Shown: one piece after another, positions 1 through 11,012 of the stretch
How positions within the stretch are numbered: position 1 is the first letter of the stretch
How the letters are laid out: every line of letters begins with the position of its first letter
Source of the DNA: Combretum micranthum
Taxonomy: Eukaryota; Streptophyta; Magnoliopsida; Myrtales; Combretaceae
Reading direction: 5' to 3'
Length of the DNA: 64,000 bases
Assembly (NCBI GenBank): GCA_024138025.1
Contig: JAMXBD010000365.1
Location: 1-64,000, forward strand
The notes under the pieces: generated by a model
What the model was told of the DNA's origin: nothing
Database searches by the model: none
What the model saw: only the letters and a program-made list of their open reading frames with translations
Program-made: the position numbers and the translations under genes

Positions 1-598
1 GGTTTGATTTTTATTTGATTTGTTTGATAGATTTGTATATTAATGTCATAATTTGTAATAATTATTTAGAGACAAATAAGTCTTGGAAAAGAAAATGCAA
101 TTGAGTGGTTGTAAGGATGTAAGAGTAGGGTATACTTGTGAGTAGTAGTAGGTTGTACTTGTCAATAGTAATGAATAGTAATTAAGACAACTTAATTACC
201 GGTAGTAGAATAAATACGAATAAAAATGTTATAACTATATTTTTCATAAACCGAAAAATTATGAAATTTATATTTTTGAAATTCTTATTTAATTTCGATT
301 CAAATGAGTATTCATGAGTAAATTTTTGAAATTCGAGTTCTGAGGTACGTTTTTCTGTAACGAGTTTAAGGAAAGCCCGGAATTGAAATTTTCTCAAAAT
401 CTGATCTTTTATTGGTTTGAAATATATCAAGAACTATATTCAAGATTAATTTTCTTATAAAAGTTTCTTAATTGGAAACCGAGGAAAAGCCGGATTTAGG
501 GTTCTTAGTTCTCACTCCAATCTTAAGCTATTCCGTTTAGAGTTTTGGATTTCCGGTTCTCAAATCTTCTTGGTTACTTAGAAAAACCGGGGTTTACA
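1..598 (-). repeat. partial large gypsy-type LTR (copy B), runs off the left edge
   Basis: Read on the minus strand this begins TGTAAACCCCGG at 598 and follows the same order of blocks as the LTR that starts at 3934: a stretch rich in 'aaccctaa', a block around 'aaattatgaaatt', then the conserved ACTACCGGTA block followed by short 'tacta' repeats near 120-210. It is a diverged member of the same family. Only the 5' part of the LTR lies in the window. The flanking bases ATAAC (599-603) would be one copy of its target duplication; the other is outside the window. No coding sequence is seen. Confidence 0.6.
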
Positions 599-3500
599 AT
601 AACAGATTAAGAAAAGAGGATTCATAACATTCATTTGTTCATAACAATGATCTTACAAAACTTAGGGGCATTTCCCCTGGTCACAAATCTATTACAAGAG
701 TATTCTACATCTTATCCAACACTAAACTTCGTCTTGAAATTCCTTAACCAAGACGGAATACCTGGCTGCAGGGTCTTCGTGGCCTCAACCACAAATATGT
801 GAACTGCAAAAGATATCTATAGGGGTATAAGCTAATGGGCTTAGTGAGAACTATTTCCATAAATAACTTCTATAATGAAACTCAAACAAGTTATTTAAGC
901 AAAACATATGAAATGCAACATACACGTGGGCAAACAAAGCATATAGTTTTTCGGGAACTATATGTTGAATGGATTTACGCCCTCCATTTGGGGTCTGGTG
1001 ATACCTAACCTCAAAACAAGTAGTTTTAGTTAAAAAGATTTATGCTTTTGACCAATATTGCCAAGCATATTAAGTCTACTTGAATTGAGCCTTGCTTTCA
1101 GACGTTCTGCCAAGCATTTCCTTCATGTCGCCAAGAAATCGCTTTCAATCACTTTGCCAAATGTTGCTTTCGACTTGAGCTACAATCCTTCTCACCCAAG
1201 GATAATAACCCAATGCAATGTGACTCACTTCATGGTATGCATGAATCTATTTATTTACGATATCATAGCATTATTATTATCAAATTTAAGGTGATCATAG
1301 AATCTCATACAAATCAAGTGTTATACTAAAACAAACATTAAATCGATTCCAGTCTTGATATTCTTAGGATTCTTTCAACAAATTATCTTACACACATATC
1401 CATTTGTCTTTTCTTAAATTCTAATGCAACTAGACTACAAGCACATTCAAGTAAAGTATTTTAAGGAAATAAACTCACGATGCCATTTCGACTATTCTTC
1501 CACGGATGAGTCGTTCACACAATCCTCTTAATCGAAATAGTCCTCAGGATATAGGTATTCTTCCTCGCAATCACCTAGTAGAAAAAACACCAAAAATGAG
1601 TATTTCTTGATGATTTTCTTGAATCTTGACAAAACAATATCATGAGAACGTCAAAGTTCGTATAAATGAGAATTCCAATTTAAAATGGACATAACTTGGT
1701 CATTTTAACTTGGAATCGCGTATATAATATACCGATTTCTACCTACTTGAAAAGATATATCTATTTGTAAAACTATTTTTATCAAACTAAACCATTTATC
1801 GAAACAGTGGTGATCAGATTCACCACAAATTTTTCTATCTCAAAACCAATTTTGTTTCAAACTTTAAATCATTCAAAATTTGTTTGATAAATACTTAGTT
1901 ATCTATATAGTTGAAAAATTCTCTTTTATATAACTACTTAGCTCATATTTATTCATGCTCAAGAGTTTATTGTCCAATCATGTTTCTTGAGTAAAATAAT
2001 GTCAATTAGGAGTTTAGAAAAATATAGTTTACAAGAATCTATTTTGTAAATCTTTCGAAATGAATATTTTGTGTCTTTTGTTTTCAAAGGATACTTTATG
2101 TTTGCCTTATTATTTTTCCTAGATAACTTTTCAAAAAGAAATTTTCTTCTTTCTAAGTTATCTATATTAGTGCTATTTTTCCTTATTTATTTTCTATACA
2201 ATTTTTCTTTGACTATTTGTTCGAAAAGATCTTAATTTAAAAATTCTCATTCCTTTCTCATAAGGTTTCCTTTATATTATGTTTTCATAGAAATCGTTTT
2301 TGTATCATAAATCATTTTCTTTTTGAAAAACAAAGTGATATAGAAATGATTTAAAAAGCTTTTCAAGATAAAAGTAGTTTCTAAAATTGTAATGAAGTCT
2401 TCTAATAACTTGGAAAAGTATAACTTTATATTTTTGTTAAACCATATATTTTATATTTTATGTAAACTTATTCCTAAGTGATAAAATTTCCTTTTTATCA
2501 AATACTTTTAGAGTTTGGAAGAATTTGGACAACAATCTTAATGGCATGATTTATGAGAAATAATAGTAAGAAAAAATAATAACATAAACAAAGTAAAGTA
2601 TTGAGAGTCTTAGCTTCTTCAAGGCTCCCGGGACTAAGAAGTTGACTAGTCCCAAAAGAAAAATAAAATGAAGAAAGAAAAAAAATGTTTTGACTTAATG
2701 AGGACAAGTCTAAGACTAGAGACTAGTCTTAAAATAGCAAAAAATAACTAAATTGTAATGAAAGAAATAAATAAATTACTTTGCATGGAAATAAATAAAT
2801 TGCAAGTGAGCTTATATGCTCTAAAGAATATGTATATATATAAATACATAATAATATTTAGATATAATAACAATAGTATGAACAAAATAACAACATAAAC
2901 ATAAATAGATTTCCATGAACAAGAACAATACATGAACATGGTATAACTTCCATAACATTTAGTTTTTAGAAACTCACACCATGGTCATGTAAAGTTACAT
3001 GACATGAGAAGAAGAAAATATGGAGAAAATTTTACCTAAAGAAGGTTTTTGAAGTGTTATGTAGTAATGAGTTTTGTGTAGGTAGAAAGTGGTTTGAGAT
3101 TATTTTGAGAGAGTTTTGGGAGGATGTTTGGAGAGAGTTTTGAGAGGAGAATTTGAGAGAGTTTTTGTAGAGAAATTTGTGAGTAGTAATTGTGTGAAAG
3201 AAGTAAAAGAGGAGGGGGTACTTATAGGAAAATGTGGAGTGATTTTTGAGTAATTTAAATGAAAGAAAATTGAAAGAATATTGAGAGGAATGAATGGGGA
3301 GGGGCACCAGCCATGCCATAGAGGAGAGAGGGAGTGTTTTAGTTTTTTGTATTTTTGTTGATTAAATGAAGTAATAAGTAAGGTAGGTGTGAAATAAAGT
3401 TATGGAAAAGGTAAAAAGTAAAGGTTATAGGTTATGGTATTTGTAAGAGTAGGTGTAAGAAAAAATAGAGATAAAAGAATAGTGTAGAATAGTAATGAAT

Positions 3501-3934
3501 AGTGTAACGTAAAGTAGACATGACAATTTAAGTACCGGTAGTAAGAAAATACGCGTATAATTATGATATCTGATGTTTTTAGTTATCAAAAAATTATGAA
3601 ATTGATATATTTGAAAACCTTATATTTTTACGAGTCTAATGGTATATTCGGAATATTTTTACTATTCTGAGCCCCAGGACACGCTTTTCAAGAACTGTGT
3701 CCGTTCGGGTTCAAAACGATTCGCGGTTTTACTAATATGGTTTTTTAAGCTTCCTAAGGTAATTACACACTATTCTACATACTAAACTCTTACTTACTTT
3801 CTCTGAGTTGCTTATTCAGGATTGTCGGACTTAAGCTATTATGTCTAACTGGGGTTTTGTTGACTTTAGGGTTCTGGTTGACTTCCAGATTAGGGTTTTA
3901 ACGTAAACCGATTCCAAAAATTTGGGGGTTTACA
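599..3934 (-). repeat. large LTR of a Ty3/gypsy-type element (copy A), interrupted by copy B
   Basis: On the minus strand the LTR starts TGTAAACCCCC at 3934. It shares long collinear similarity with the complete solo LTR at 33,812-37,104: the 5' block with the ACTACCGGTA motif, the promoter block, a block rich in 'gactagtctt', and the block containing 'ggggaaatgcccc'. Similarity stops at about 604, where copy B begins with its own TGTAAACCCC end. The last ~180 bp of the LTR are therefore missing here and probably lie beyond copy B. The flank ATTGG (3935-3939) would be one target-duplication copy. No gene is present; short ORFs in it are non-coding. Confidence 0.7.
3219..3227 (-). promoter_or_regulatory. 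TATA box of LTR copy A
   Basis: The minus strand reads CCTATAAGTACCCCC here, aligned with CCTATAAATACCCCC at 34,507-34,521 in the solo LTR of the same family. It is followed by the same pyrimidine-rich leader containing 'ctctctcaa' repeats. Conservation between the two copies supports a core promoter at the U3/R boundary. Confidence 0.6.
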
Positions 3935-3939
3935 ATTGG

Positions 3940-4938
3940 ACTCTATTTGACATATTAACATAATTCTATGTGAAAATTTATGAGTTTTATCTTTTTATGT
4001 TATTAAAATTCAAAAGTGCAACAATTGTTACTAATTTTTGTACTTTCTTTTCCTATTCATATGCAAAAATTATAGAAGAAACATCATCAATTTTAGTTCT
4101 CTTGGTCCTCTTAAGTACAATTAAACGCTTGTTAACTTTTAAAGACCCTTGATTTAATCTTGAAGTTGCAATGGCATTACCCATTATTATATTTATCTAT
4201 TTGTTTATTATTCATTTATTATAGCTATTAATTTATGAAAAATTAGGAACAAATTTTAGGGTCTCCACTTATTAAATTTTATATTTCACATTGAATACAT
4301 GAAAAATGCTTAAAAGTACTATTACCTGTATAGTCAACTATTAACTTATAATTACAATATATTATCAAAATTCTAAAAAATTTAAAGGGTTGTAATGGTG
4401 GCAGGGGTATTAGAGATGGTAATTTTAAGTGGAGAGAATAGAGGAAGGATTATGGTTAGGGTTTGGGAACTTGAGTCTTTTTCTAAAGAAAAGGTAGAAG
4501 AAGAAGAAAGGATATGATAGGTGTTTTTGTAAAGTGAAGAGAGTGACAAGGATCGATGTTATTGGTATATTTTATGGTCATTTCTTTATTTCTTTATTAT
4601 GTATTATTATTATTTTACAAGAAGATATTATATTTATTTCTTAATTTTCTTAAAATATTTGAAATTCTAATTGATTACATTAACTATAATTAAAAATTTA
4701 GATTTGTGAAACATTATGAGTGGTTTTGTTAAAATTTTCTTAAAGTTTCATATAATCTTTAGTACCTAATTTGGTAATTATCAAAAACTTGGTTTGGGAA
4801 GAATTCAACGGATTATAGATTATAAGCTCGGTTCCAAGTAAAACAATGATTTAGAGTGGCATGATTTTAAGAAATGTTTTATGCTTCTTCAAATGATTAT
4901 ATTTCTTATATTTTTAAATAATGTAATCAAAAAGGGCG

Positions 4939-4990
<52 letters not shown>

Positions 4991-5249
4991 GGGAATGGTA
5001 GGTATTGATTATTTTTTCTGATTTACTTATTTGGCAAATATGATTGGTCATATCTATAATTAAGAAAAAGTTACAAATCAAAATCAAATGTTCACATAAT
5101 ATAAATTGTTTATAAGCGTATCAATTATCTATTTTAATGAACGTTTGATAGATGAGATAAAACCCATGATGAAAAGAGGTGACACTTGCACAAGATGTAG
5201 ATGTTGCCCAATGTCAAAATTCTTATGGTGATAGAATAATTGCTTATAG
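3940..5249. other. AT-rich intergenic stretch, no gene recognised
   Basis: No ORF in this interval resembles a known family. The stretch is AT-rich except for the extreme poly-G run annotated separately. A short purine-rich patch occurs around 4,390-4,560. Nothing further can be supported. Confidence 0.6.
4940..4989. repeat. 50-base poly-G homopolymer
   Basis: Fifty consecutive G follow 'gggcgc' and precede 'agggaatgg'. It lies in otherwise AT-rich DNA. Such a run is rare in plant genomes and is also a typical place for polymerase slippage or assembly artefact. Confidence 0.95.
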
Positions 5250-5562
5250 ATGATTTTTAGATAAATATACTATAAGGTATTAATATTTAGATATAAGCTT
5301 ATTTAAGATATCTATATTTCCAACAATTAACAAGAATCAGCAATTCATAAAGTAAGTCAAACGAGGTATCAATGTCTCATAAAGTTATTTTAAGATATTA
5401 AATTTGTCATAGTTTTTATTATTAAATGTTGTCAACTTTTCTCAATGAATATTTTATTCTACTCATTTTGTAAAATGTTGATTCCTCTTTTTTACCATCC
5501 ATAATATTAATATTTAAATGAATCTACTCTTACATATTGATACGTTATGGTGTAATTCACCC
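5250..5562. mobile_element. degenerate foldback MITE, same family as the one at 21,914-22,287
   Basis: The right part (about 5,490-5,562, ending 'gtaattcaccc') aligns with the right end of the 21.9-kb MITE ('gtaatttaccct'), including the shared 'ttaaatgaat' and 'gatac' blocks. The left part contains 'gaggtatcaa' in the same position as 'gaggtatcaacattt' there. Both halves are partly inverted copies of each other. The left boundary is approximate and no clear target duplication was found. Confidence 0.4.
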
Positions 5563-6469
5563 ATTTAACTTTCTTTTGAAAGGATAACAGTTAAGAACAT
5601 CACCCATGTTTTTATGGCTGTGCACTTTATATATCCATGTCAAGAGAGAATGGGATACAAGTAGGGACATACAAATATTCAAAGAGATATATGTATAGGA
5701 AAGAGAAGAAACAATTGTTTTTCCAAGATTTAAAGTCCAACTAAGGACTTTTTTTCTGTTTTAGTCTTCTTTATGATGTCTTGACAAAGTTTAAGTTTTA
5801 GTTAGGTTTTCATGAAACTATTGCGTTTCTTGAATCTAATCATGTGTACTTTATTTTCATTAAAACTTTATTTGCATGTTTAAGGATTTAATGTTATATT
5901 TCATACACAAATATTGAGAAATCAAATGTTTAAATAAAGCTACATGATTAGAAGGAGTTGCACATAATTCTATAGATAAAATAATGTAAATCTTTCATAT
6001 TAGGGTCAAACCTAGTAGTAAGATTCACAAAGGGCAATTCAAAGCAATGCAATTCTAGAGATTTTAATTAGAAAAAGATTCTAATTAATCAACCTGAGTT
6101 TAGGAGTTAGTGGTTTTAAGAGAGATTTAACTTATATTAGGAGCTTCGATAGTTCAAGAATAAATAAGAAAGCAAAGTATTATTTTATGTCACACAGGTA
6201 ATCTTAGCGGAGATTCAATAGTCTATGACTATTGGTATTATTTCTAAATCTTGATAAATATTTGAATTTGCTATTATATTAATTGCTTTAATTTTTTTTT
6301 TAAATCAAAGATGATTTTATTGAATATTATGATTAATAATAGGAAATGAGGGATTACTAGTAATCAAAATACCTAGTCTTTGTGGGATCAATTTGTACTT
6401 ATTTGTTGTATTATAAATTGCTAGGTATACTAACCTAGTACATTATTAGATTAATAGTTGATATATAAT
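5563..6469. other. intergenic stretch, no gene recognised
   Basis: AT-rich DNA next to the 3' end of the decayed copia pol. It may include remnants of that element's 3' LTR, but no matching LTR pair could be found. Confidence 0.5.
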
Positions 6470-8660
6470 TTTAACCTGTGGTAGTAATTGAGTATCGCCT
6501 TATAAGCACATGTTTATTGTGATCTCTTTCTTTCAACTAGGAACTTGATGCCATATTTTGTCTCCATCAGGCTTCTATTGTTTTTAGAATACATCACTGC
6601 TTATTTATTGTCATAATACATTTTTAACAATCTTTTAATGTTACTCACAATGCATAGCCAAGTGATAAAATTCTACGACCATATTTCATGATTGAATACC
6701 TCAAAAACAAGATATAAAATCCGCTGTTATAGTGGAGGAAGTTATGAGTATCTACTTAGTATTCTTCTAAGAAATCGTTCTTCTAGCAAGCAAATAATAT
6801 ATCCTAATGTGGGTTTCCTATTGTCTTGACATCCAATAAAATCAAAATTAGAATAACTAGTGATGTCCAACTATTCTAATTTCTTATATGTATGCATTTA
6901 ATCCTTTTTACCTTATAAATACTGCATCTCTTGGCTTCTTTCCAATTTTCCATCTCTACATTCCTCAAATATCTCCTTAGCGTCTTAACAGTATGTGATA
7001 TTGACTCATACAACCTTGAGCATACATAGGACTATTTGTGGTTGAGTATATAGGAACCCCTTTTTTTTTAATTTCTTTTTCTTTAAGGTCATTTTTGGGG
7101 CATTTACTCAAACTGAATTTGTCTCCTGTCGCAACAAGGGAATCTGTTGAGTAACAGCTCTATATGTTAACCTTTTTGACCAATTTCCCAATATAGTCGG
7201 GAACAATCATAATGTATTTGGATTCTCAATACAAAAGAGGCTTCACTTAGATTTTTCATTTTAAAATTTCTTGGTGGAAATTTCTTGGTTTCATCAATAA
7301 GTCCATATCATTTGTACCAAACTGTTAATCATCAACATACAATACTAGGAAAATGAATTTTTTTCCACTAAACTCATGTTAAACACAATCATCAACAAAA
7401 TTCATCTCAAAACTAGATGAGACAATAATTTGATGGAATTTATGATACCATTGGCAAGATGCCTACTTGAGTTTATATATAGATTTTTTTTTTTTTTTAA
7501 TTTACAGATCATCTTCTTTGAATCTTATGGTGCAAAGCTTTCTAGTTACACCCTATAGATCATTACTAGGGATGCAACTAGGCGGGTAGTTATAGGATAG
7601 CTGACTCGTCCAACCCTCTAAAAACCTTGTAAGGTGAAACCTTATAGGGTTATGGGCAGGTTTGGTAAAAATTTTGCGACCTTATAGGGTCATTGGTCGA
7701 GTTCGGATCGTAGTTATGATCTCATAGGATCGACCCGACCTATTAAGATTACTAAAAATATAATATAATTTTATAAATCAAAACTTGGATATATTTATTT
7801 TTTATTATTTTTATAACTCTATGATTGTATAATTTTTTTATGCAATTGAGGATGTCATACTTTTTATGATTAATAAGTGACAATACTCATATTTATGTAC
7901 CTATATCAATTCTTAAGTAAAGTAAATTTTACTATATTTTATTATAAATTGATTGTCATACATCGAAAATCAATTGTCTAGCTTACTGACTTTTTTTTTT
8001 TTTATTATGTATAGCTTTACATCAAATGAGAAAAAAATTGAAAAACAAAATAAGCAAATAGAGATATATCATGAAGACAAGTAGACAAATGAAGAATAAA
8101 AAGAATGAAAAAGGAAAAAATAAAGTGTAAACTTGTAAAGACAAAATCGAGTCAACGGGGCGGTGCAGGGTAGGTTTGGGTATTATACATAAAACCTTAT
8201 AGGGTTGTGGGTCGAGTTTAGGCAACCCTATAGGGAACCGGGTCAAGCCCCGTCTCAAACCCACCTCGTTGCATCCCAGGTCATTACATTATTATTATTG
8301 TTGAGAGTTTCCGTCTTTACATCAATCTAATGTAAACTCAATATTAAAATGCGCAATAGGTGTCACTATAATCCTTAAAGAGTATTTTGAAGAAACAAAA
8401 AAAAAGTCCCTTTATAATCCATGCTTTTTTTTTTAAATGTGAAACTCTTAGCAGCAAGATATACCATGTACCTTTCTATATTAGCTTTCGAATCACCTTA
8501 GGTTTTAAATATCCATTTCATCAATGGATTTCACACTTCATGAAATGGCATAAAAGTCCTATACATCATTATTCTTCATGGATTTCATTTCTTCTTTCAC
8601 GATATCTGTGCATTTTTAAGAATCATAACTTTCTATGGCTTGATGCAAGCTAATTACATC
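6470..8660 (-). pseudogene. decayed Ty1/copia pol (reverse transcriptase and RNase H)
   Basis: Read on the minus strand with several frame changes, the translation follows a copia-type polyprotein. The RT start has EEMKSMKNN (about 8,560-8,610), followed by a linker like KSID..D.K. After the inserted MITE comes KKFIFLVLYVDD (YVDD codons at 7,328-7,339), then MYAQGC (about 7,020). The RNase H part has FDFIGCQDNRKPTLGYI (about 6,810-6,860), FEVFNHEIW (about 6,690) and YYDNK.AVMYSKNNRS (about 6,580-6,630). Stops and frameshifts are frequent, so it is long dead. In intact copia elements this region makes and degrades the RNA/DNA hybrid during reverse transcription. No gag, integrase or LTR was recognised around it. 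Confidence 0.8.
7567..8279. mobile_element. hAT-type MITE inside the copia RT
   Basis: The terminal inverted repeats are TAGGGATGCAAC at 7567 and GTTGCATCCCAG ending at 8279, matching the common plant hAT terminus TAGGGATG. The element is flanked by 8-bp direct repeats ATCATTAC (7559-7566) and GTCATTAC (8280-8287), with one mismatch, as expected for hAT transposition. The subterminal regions on both sides repeat 'ccttatagggtt' motifs. No transposase is encoded, so it is non-autonomous. The RT reading continues on both sides of the insertion. Confidence 0.85.
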
Positions 8661-10649
8661 TTTTCCATTAGTCCAATGCTATCCTTTTGTTCTTAGACAA
8701 AATATAACATAATTATTTGGAATTAGTGTTTTCATTTCTTTATGGATATCCATAATAGCATTGCTTATTGAGGCTGTGGAATTTGTTATTTTGAAACTCC
8801 TACAATTCAAACGTTAAGGCCATTTATATTGCCTTGTTTTTTATTTGGTTATTGAATAATGTAAGATGTTGTAGCTTGATCTCAAATATTGCCGATAACA
8901 TTTAGAAAAATACTAACATGCTTCTTGAACAATGTTGTGATAAGAATATAGATTACCTACAGGTTTGCTAGTGTCATAGTACATGTAATAATTTCCATGA
9001 TTATTTCTTTAAAAGTAAGAAAACAAAAATAAAAGGAAAAACTCAAAGTTAAGGTAGGCAAGGTTCTAGGTTTGCAAAAATCCTATTAAGGTGGACCATG
9101 GTTTACTAAAAAACTTATAGAGTTTTTATTAAGTTTTGGATGGGAGCTAGGGTAGGTATAATTTTATATGACCCATCCTAAATTTGCTAATTTTTTTATT
9201 TAAAAGTGTTGATATAACAACTCTCTATTTTAGGTGGATTGCACTACCCCTACTATGGATAAGTTATGAGTAGTTGTTCATTTAATAAGCCTCGAGAACA
9301 TTTATATATCTAAAGATCTCATAACCAGTATGAGTAGATAGACACAAGTCTACGAGGCTTACAACTAAATACAATTTTTAGATTACTATGTCATGAAGTT
9401 ATGGATGAGTGCCTATGAGATAATGCAAATGTTGAGATTTGACAAGATAGACGGTATGGGCTCAAAGTGGGTGTAGTTCAATTATATGAGGTGTTGAATA
9501 AAGGAAATTCAATATGCAGGAACTCACTTGAGTATGTTTTGAATCTATATAGTTTTTCTTTTTTCTTTTTTTTTTTAATAATTACTTATAGCACAAATTA
9601 TTTATTATGGAGTTATGTCTTAAAATATTACTTAAGTAACTATCTCTTTATATATGCTTTCATTGATCAACTATAAAAGTTGTGAGAATTGTTTTTTGAT
9701 CGAGAGGATCATCATTTGTGTTATTATATAATGATGAAATGAATCCCTCTGGATCTTTAGTGTTTTTTTATCTCAAATCTAGAATGTTCATGTAAATCTA
9801 GTTATCAATATATATATATATATATATATATTCATGTTACTCATCGAATATGATTGTAACTATAAATATTATGGAAATTTTTGTGAAACCACTTCCATTT
9901 CATAATTTCTCTTCTTTAATCATTACTAGAAACATGGAATCTAAAAACGAGTTCTATTTTTGAACGTAAATTTTTATCACAAAATCATCTTTATTAATTC
10001 TTTTTATAAAAATATAACTTATTTTATTAGATTTTCATCGCAAAATTTCTCTCTTTAAAGGTCAATTTTCTTATAACGAATGTTTAGTGTCTAACCATCA
10101 TGACCATATAACAATAGATACCATTAAGGAAATAATTTTTTTTATTCTCAATCCGTTCAATGTTTTTGTGATTTATACACATCTCATCCCTCAGATTTAA
10201 TTCCATTCTTCTATCTACCTATCCAATGTTACTATAAAAAGGGAAAAGAAAAATATAAATTTTGCATATTAAACTTTTAAAAAGAATAATTAAGATAATT
10301 AGGCAAAATGAGATTATAATATGGAAAAATAGTGGATGAATTCCCAGCATTATTGGTTAGGAGCAGAGAAACTCTTTAAACTCTTGAAACGTGACTCCAT
10401 CTCCTTGTAACTTTTAGATATTCTACACATAGGTCTTAAATTGTGAGCTAATAAAAGCACAAAACCATTATGGTTATCTTAGGTACAATAATGAGGTTAT
10501 ATCAACAATTTAGGAATTATTTGAATATACTTTCTAAAATTGTGGAGAAGTGAACTCGCATTTTTTGAACTTGGTCTATTTGTATCTAATCCAATAAGAG
10601 ATATATCAACACCTAAGGATAGATTCACAACTATGCCGTGTAAAATTGG
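8661..10649. other. intergenic stretch downstream of the GT90 gene
   Basis: AT-rich with a (TA)n run near 9,809-9,830. Around 9,410-9,540 the text resembles LTR-type sequence seen near plant copia elements, but no partner copy exists in the window, so this is only a suspicion. It should also contain the 3' untranslated region and polyadenylation signals of the GT90 gene just below 10,650. Confidence 0.45.
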
Positions 10650-11012
10650 TCAATGCTTTTTTTGTTGCCTCTCCCAATGTTCTGCTTCCCACTTCCCCAC
10701 TTGCCTAGTGATGTTATCTTTCTTCTCAAGCAATTCTTTGAGTTGCTGAGAGTCATAAGGTGGTGGTAAAGTACAAGGTAGTGCTTCACCAGGAGATTCA
10801 ACCATTGACTCCTCCATGTAGTCCTTAAGTAATCCATTACTTGGACATGCCATTGATTCTGAACATAATTCCACCGCTCCTGGAGGTACTGTTGGTTTGT
10901 ATTTTTGAAGCTTTGCATATTCACTTAGAAGATGAAACATGTAATCATACACATATTTTATACTCAGTTGTTTCTCTGCAAATTGGCTTCCATTTTCTCC
11001 AATTTTTTGTGC
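10650..11012 (-). CDS. GT90 gene exon 6 (C-terminus and stop)
   Basis: The acceptor ATAAACAG|GCACAA is in phase with exon 5. It encodes AQKIGENGSQFAEKQLSIKY, then VYDYMFHLLSEYAKLQKYKP, PPGAVELCSESMAC, and a charged tail ending QQKKH with TGA at 10,652-10,650. YVYDYMFHLLxEYAKLxKxKP is a hallmark of the plant family. The charged C-terminal tail is typical and variable. Confidence 0.9.
   Translation of the reverse strand, partial: AQKIGENGSQFAEKQLSIKYVYDYMFHLLSEYAKLQKYKPTVPPGAVELCSESMACPSNGLLKDYMEESMVESPGEALPCTLPPPYDSQQLKELLEKKDNITRQVGKWEAEHWERQQKKH

Noticed and set aside
182..430. 82-codon ORF at the left end
   Set aside because: It lies within the U3 part of LTR copy B; AT-rich chance ORF.
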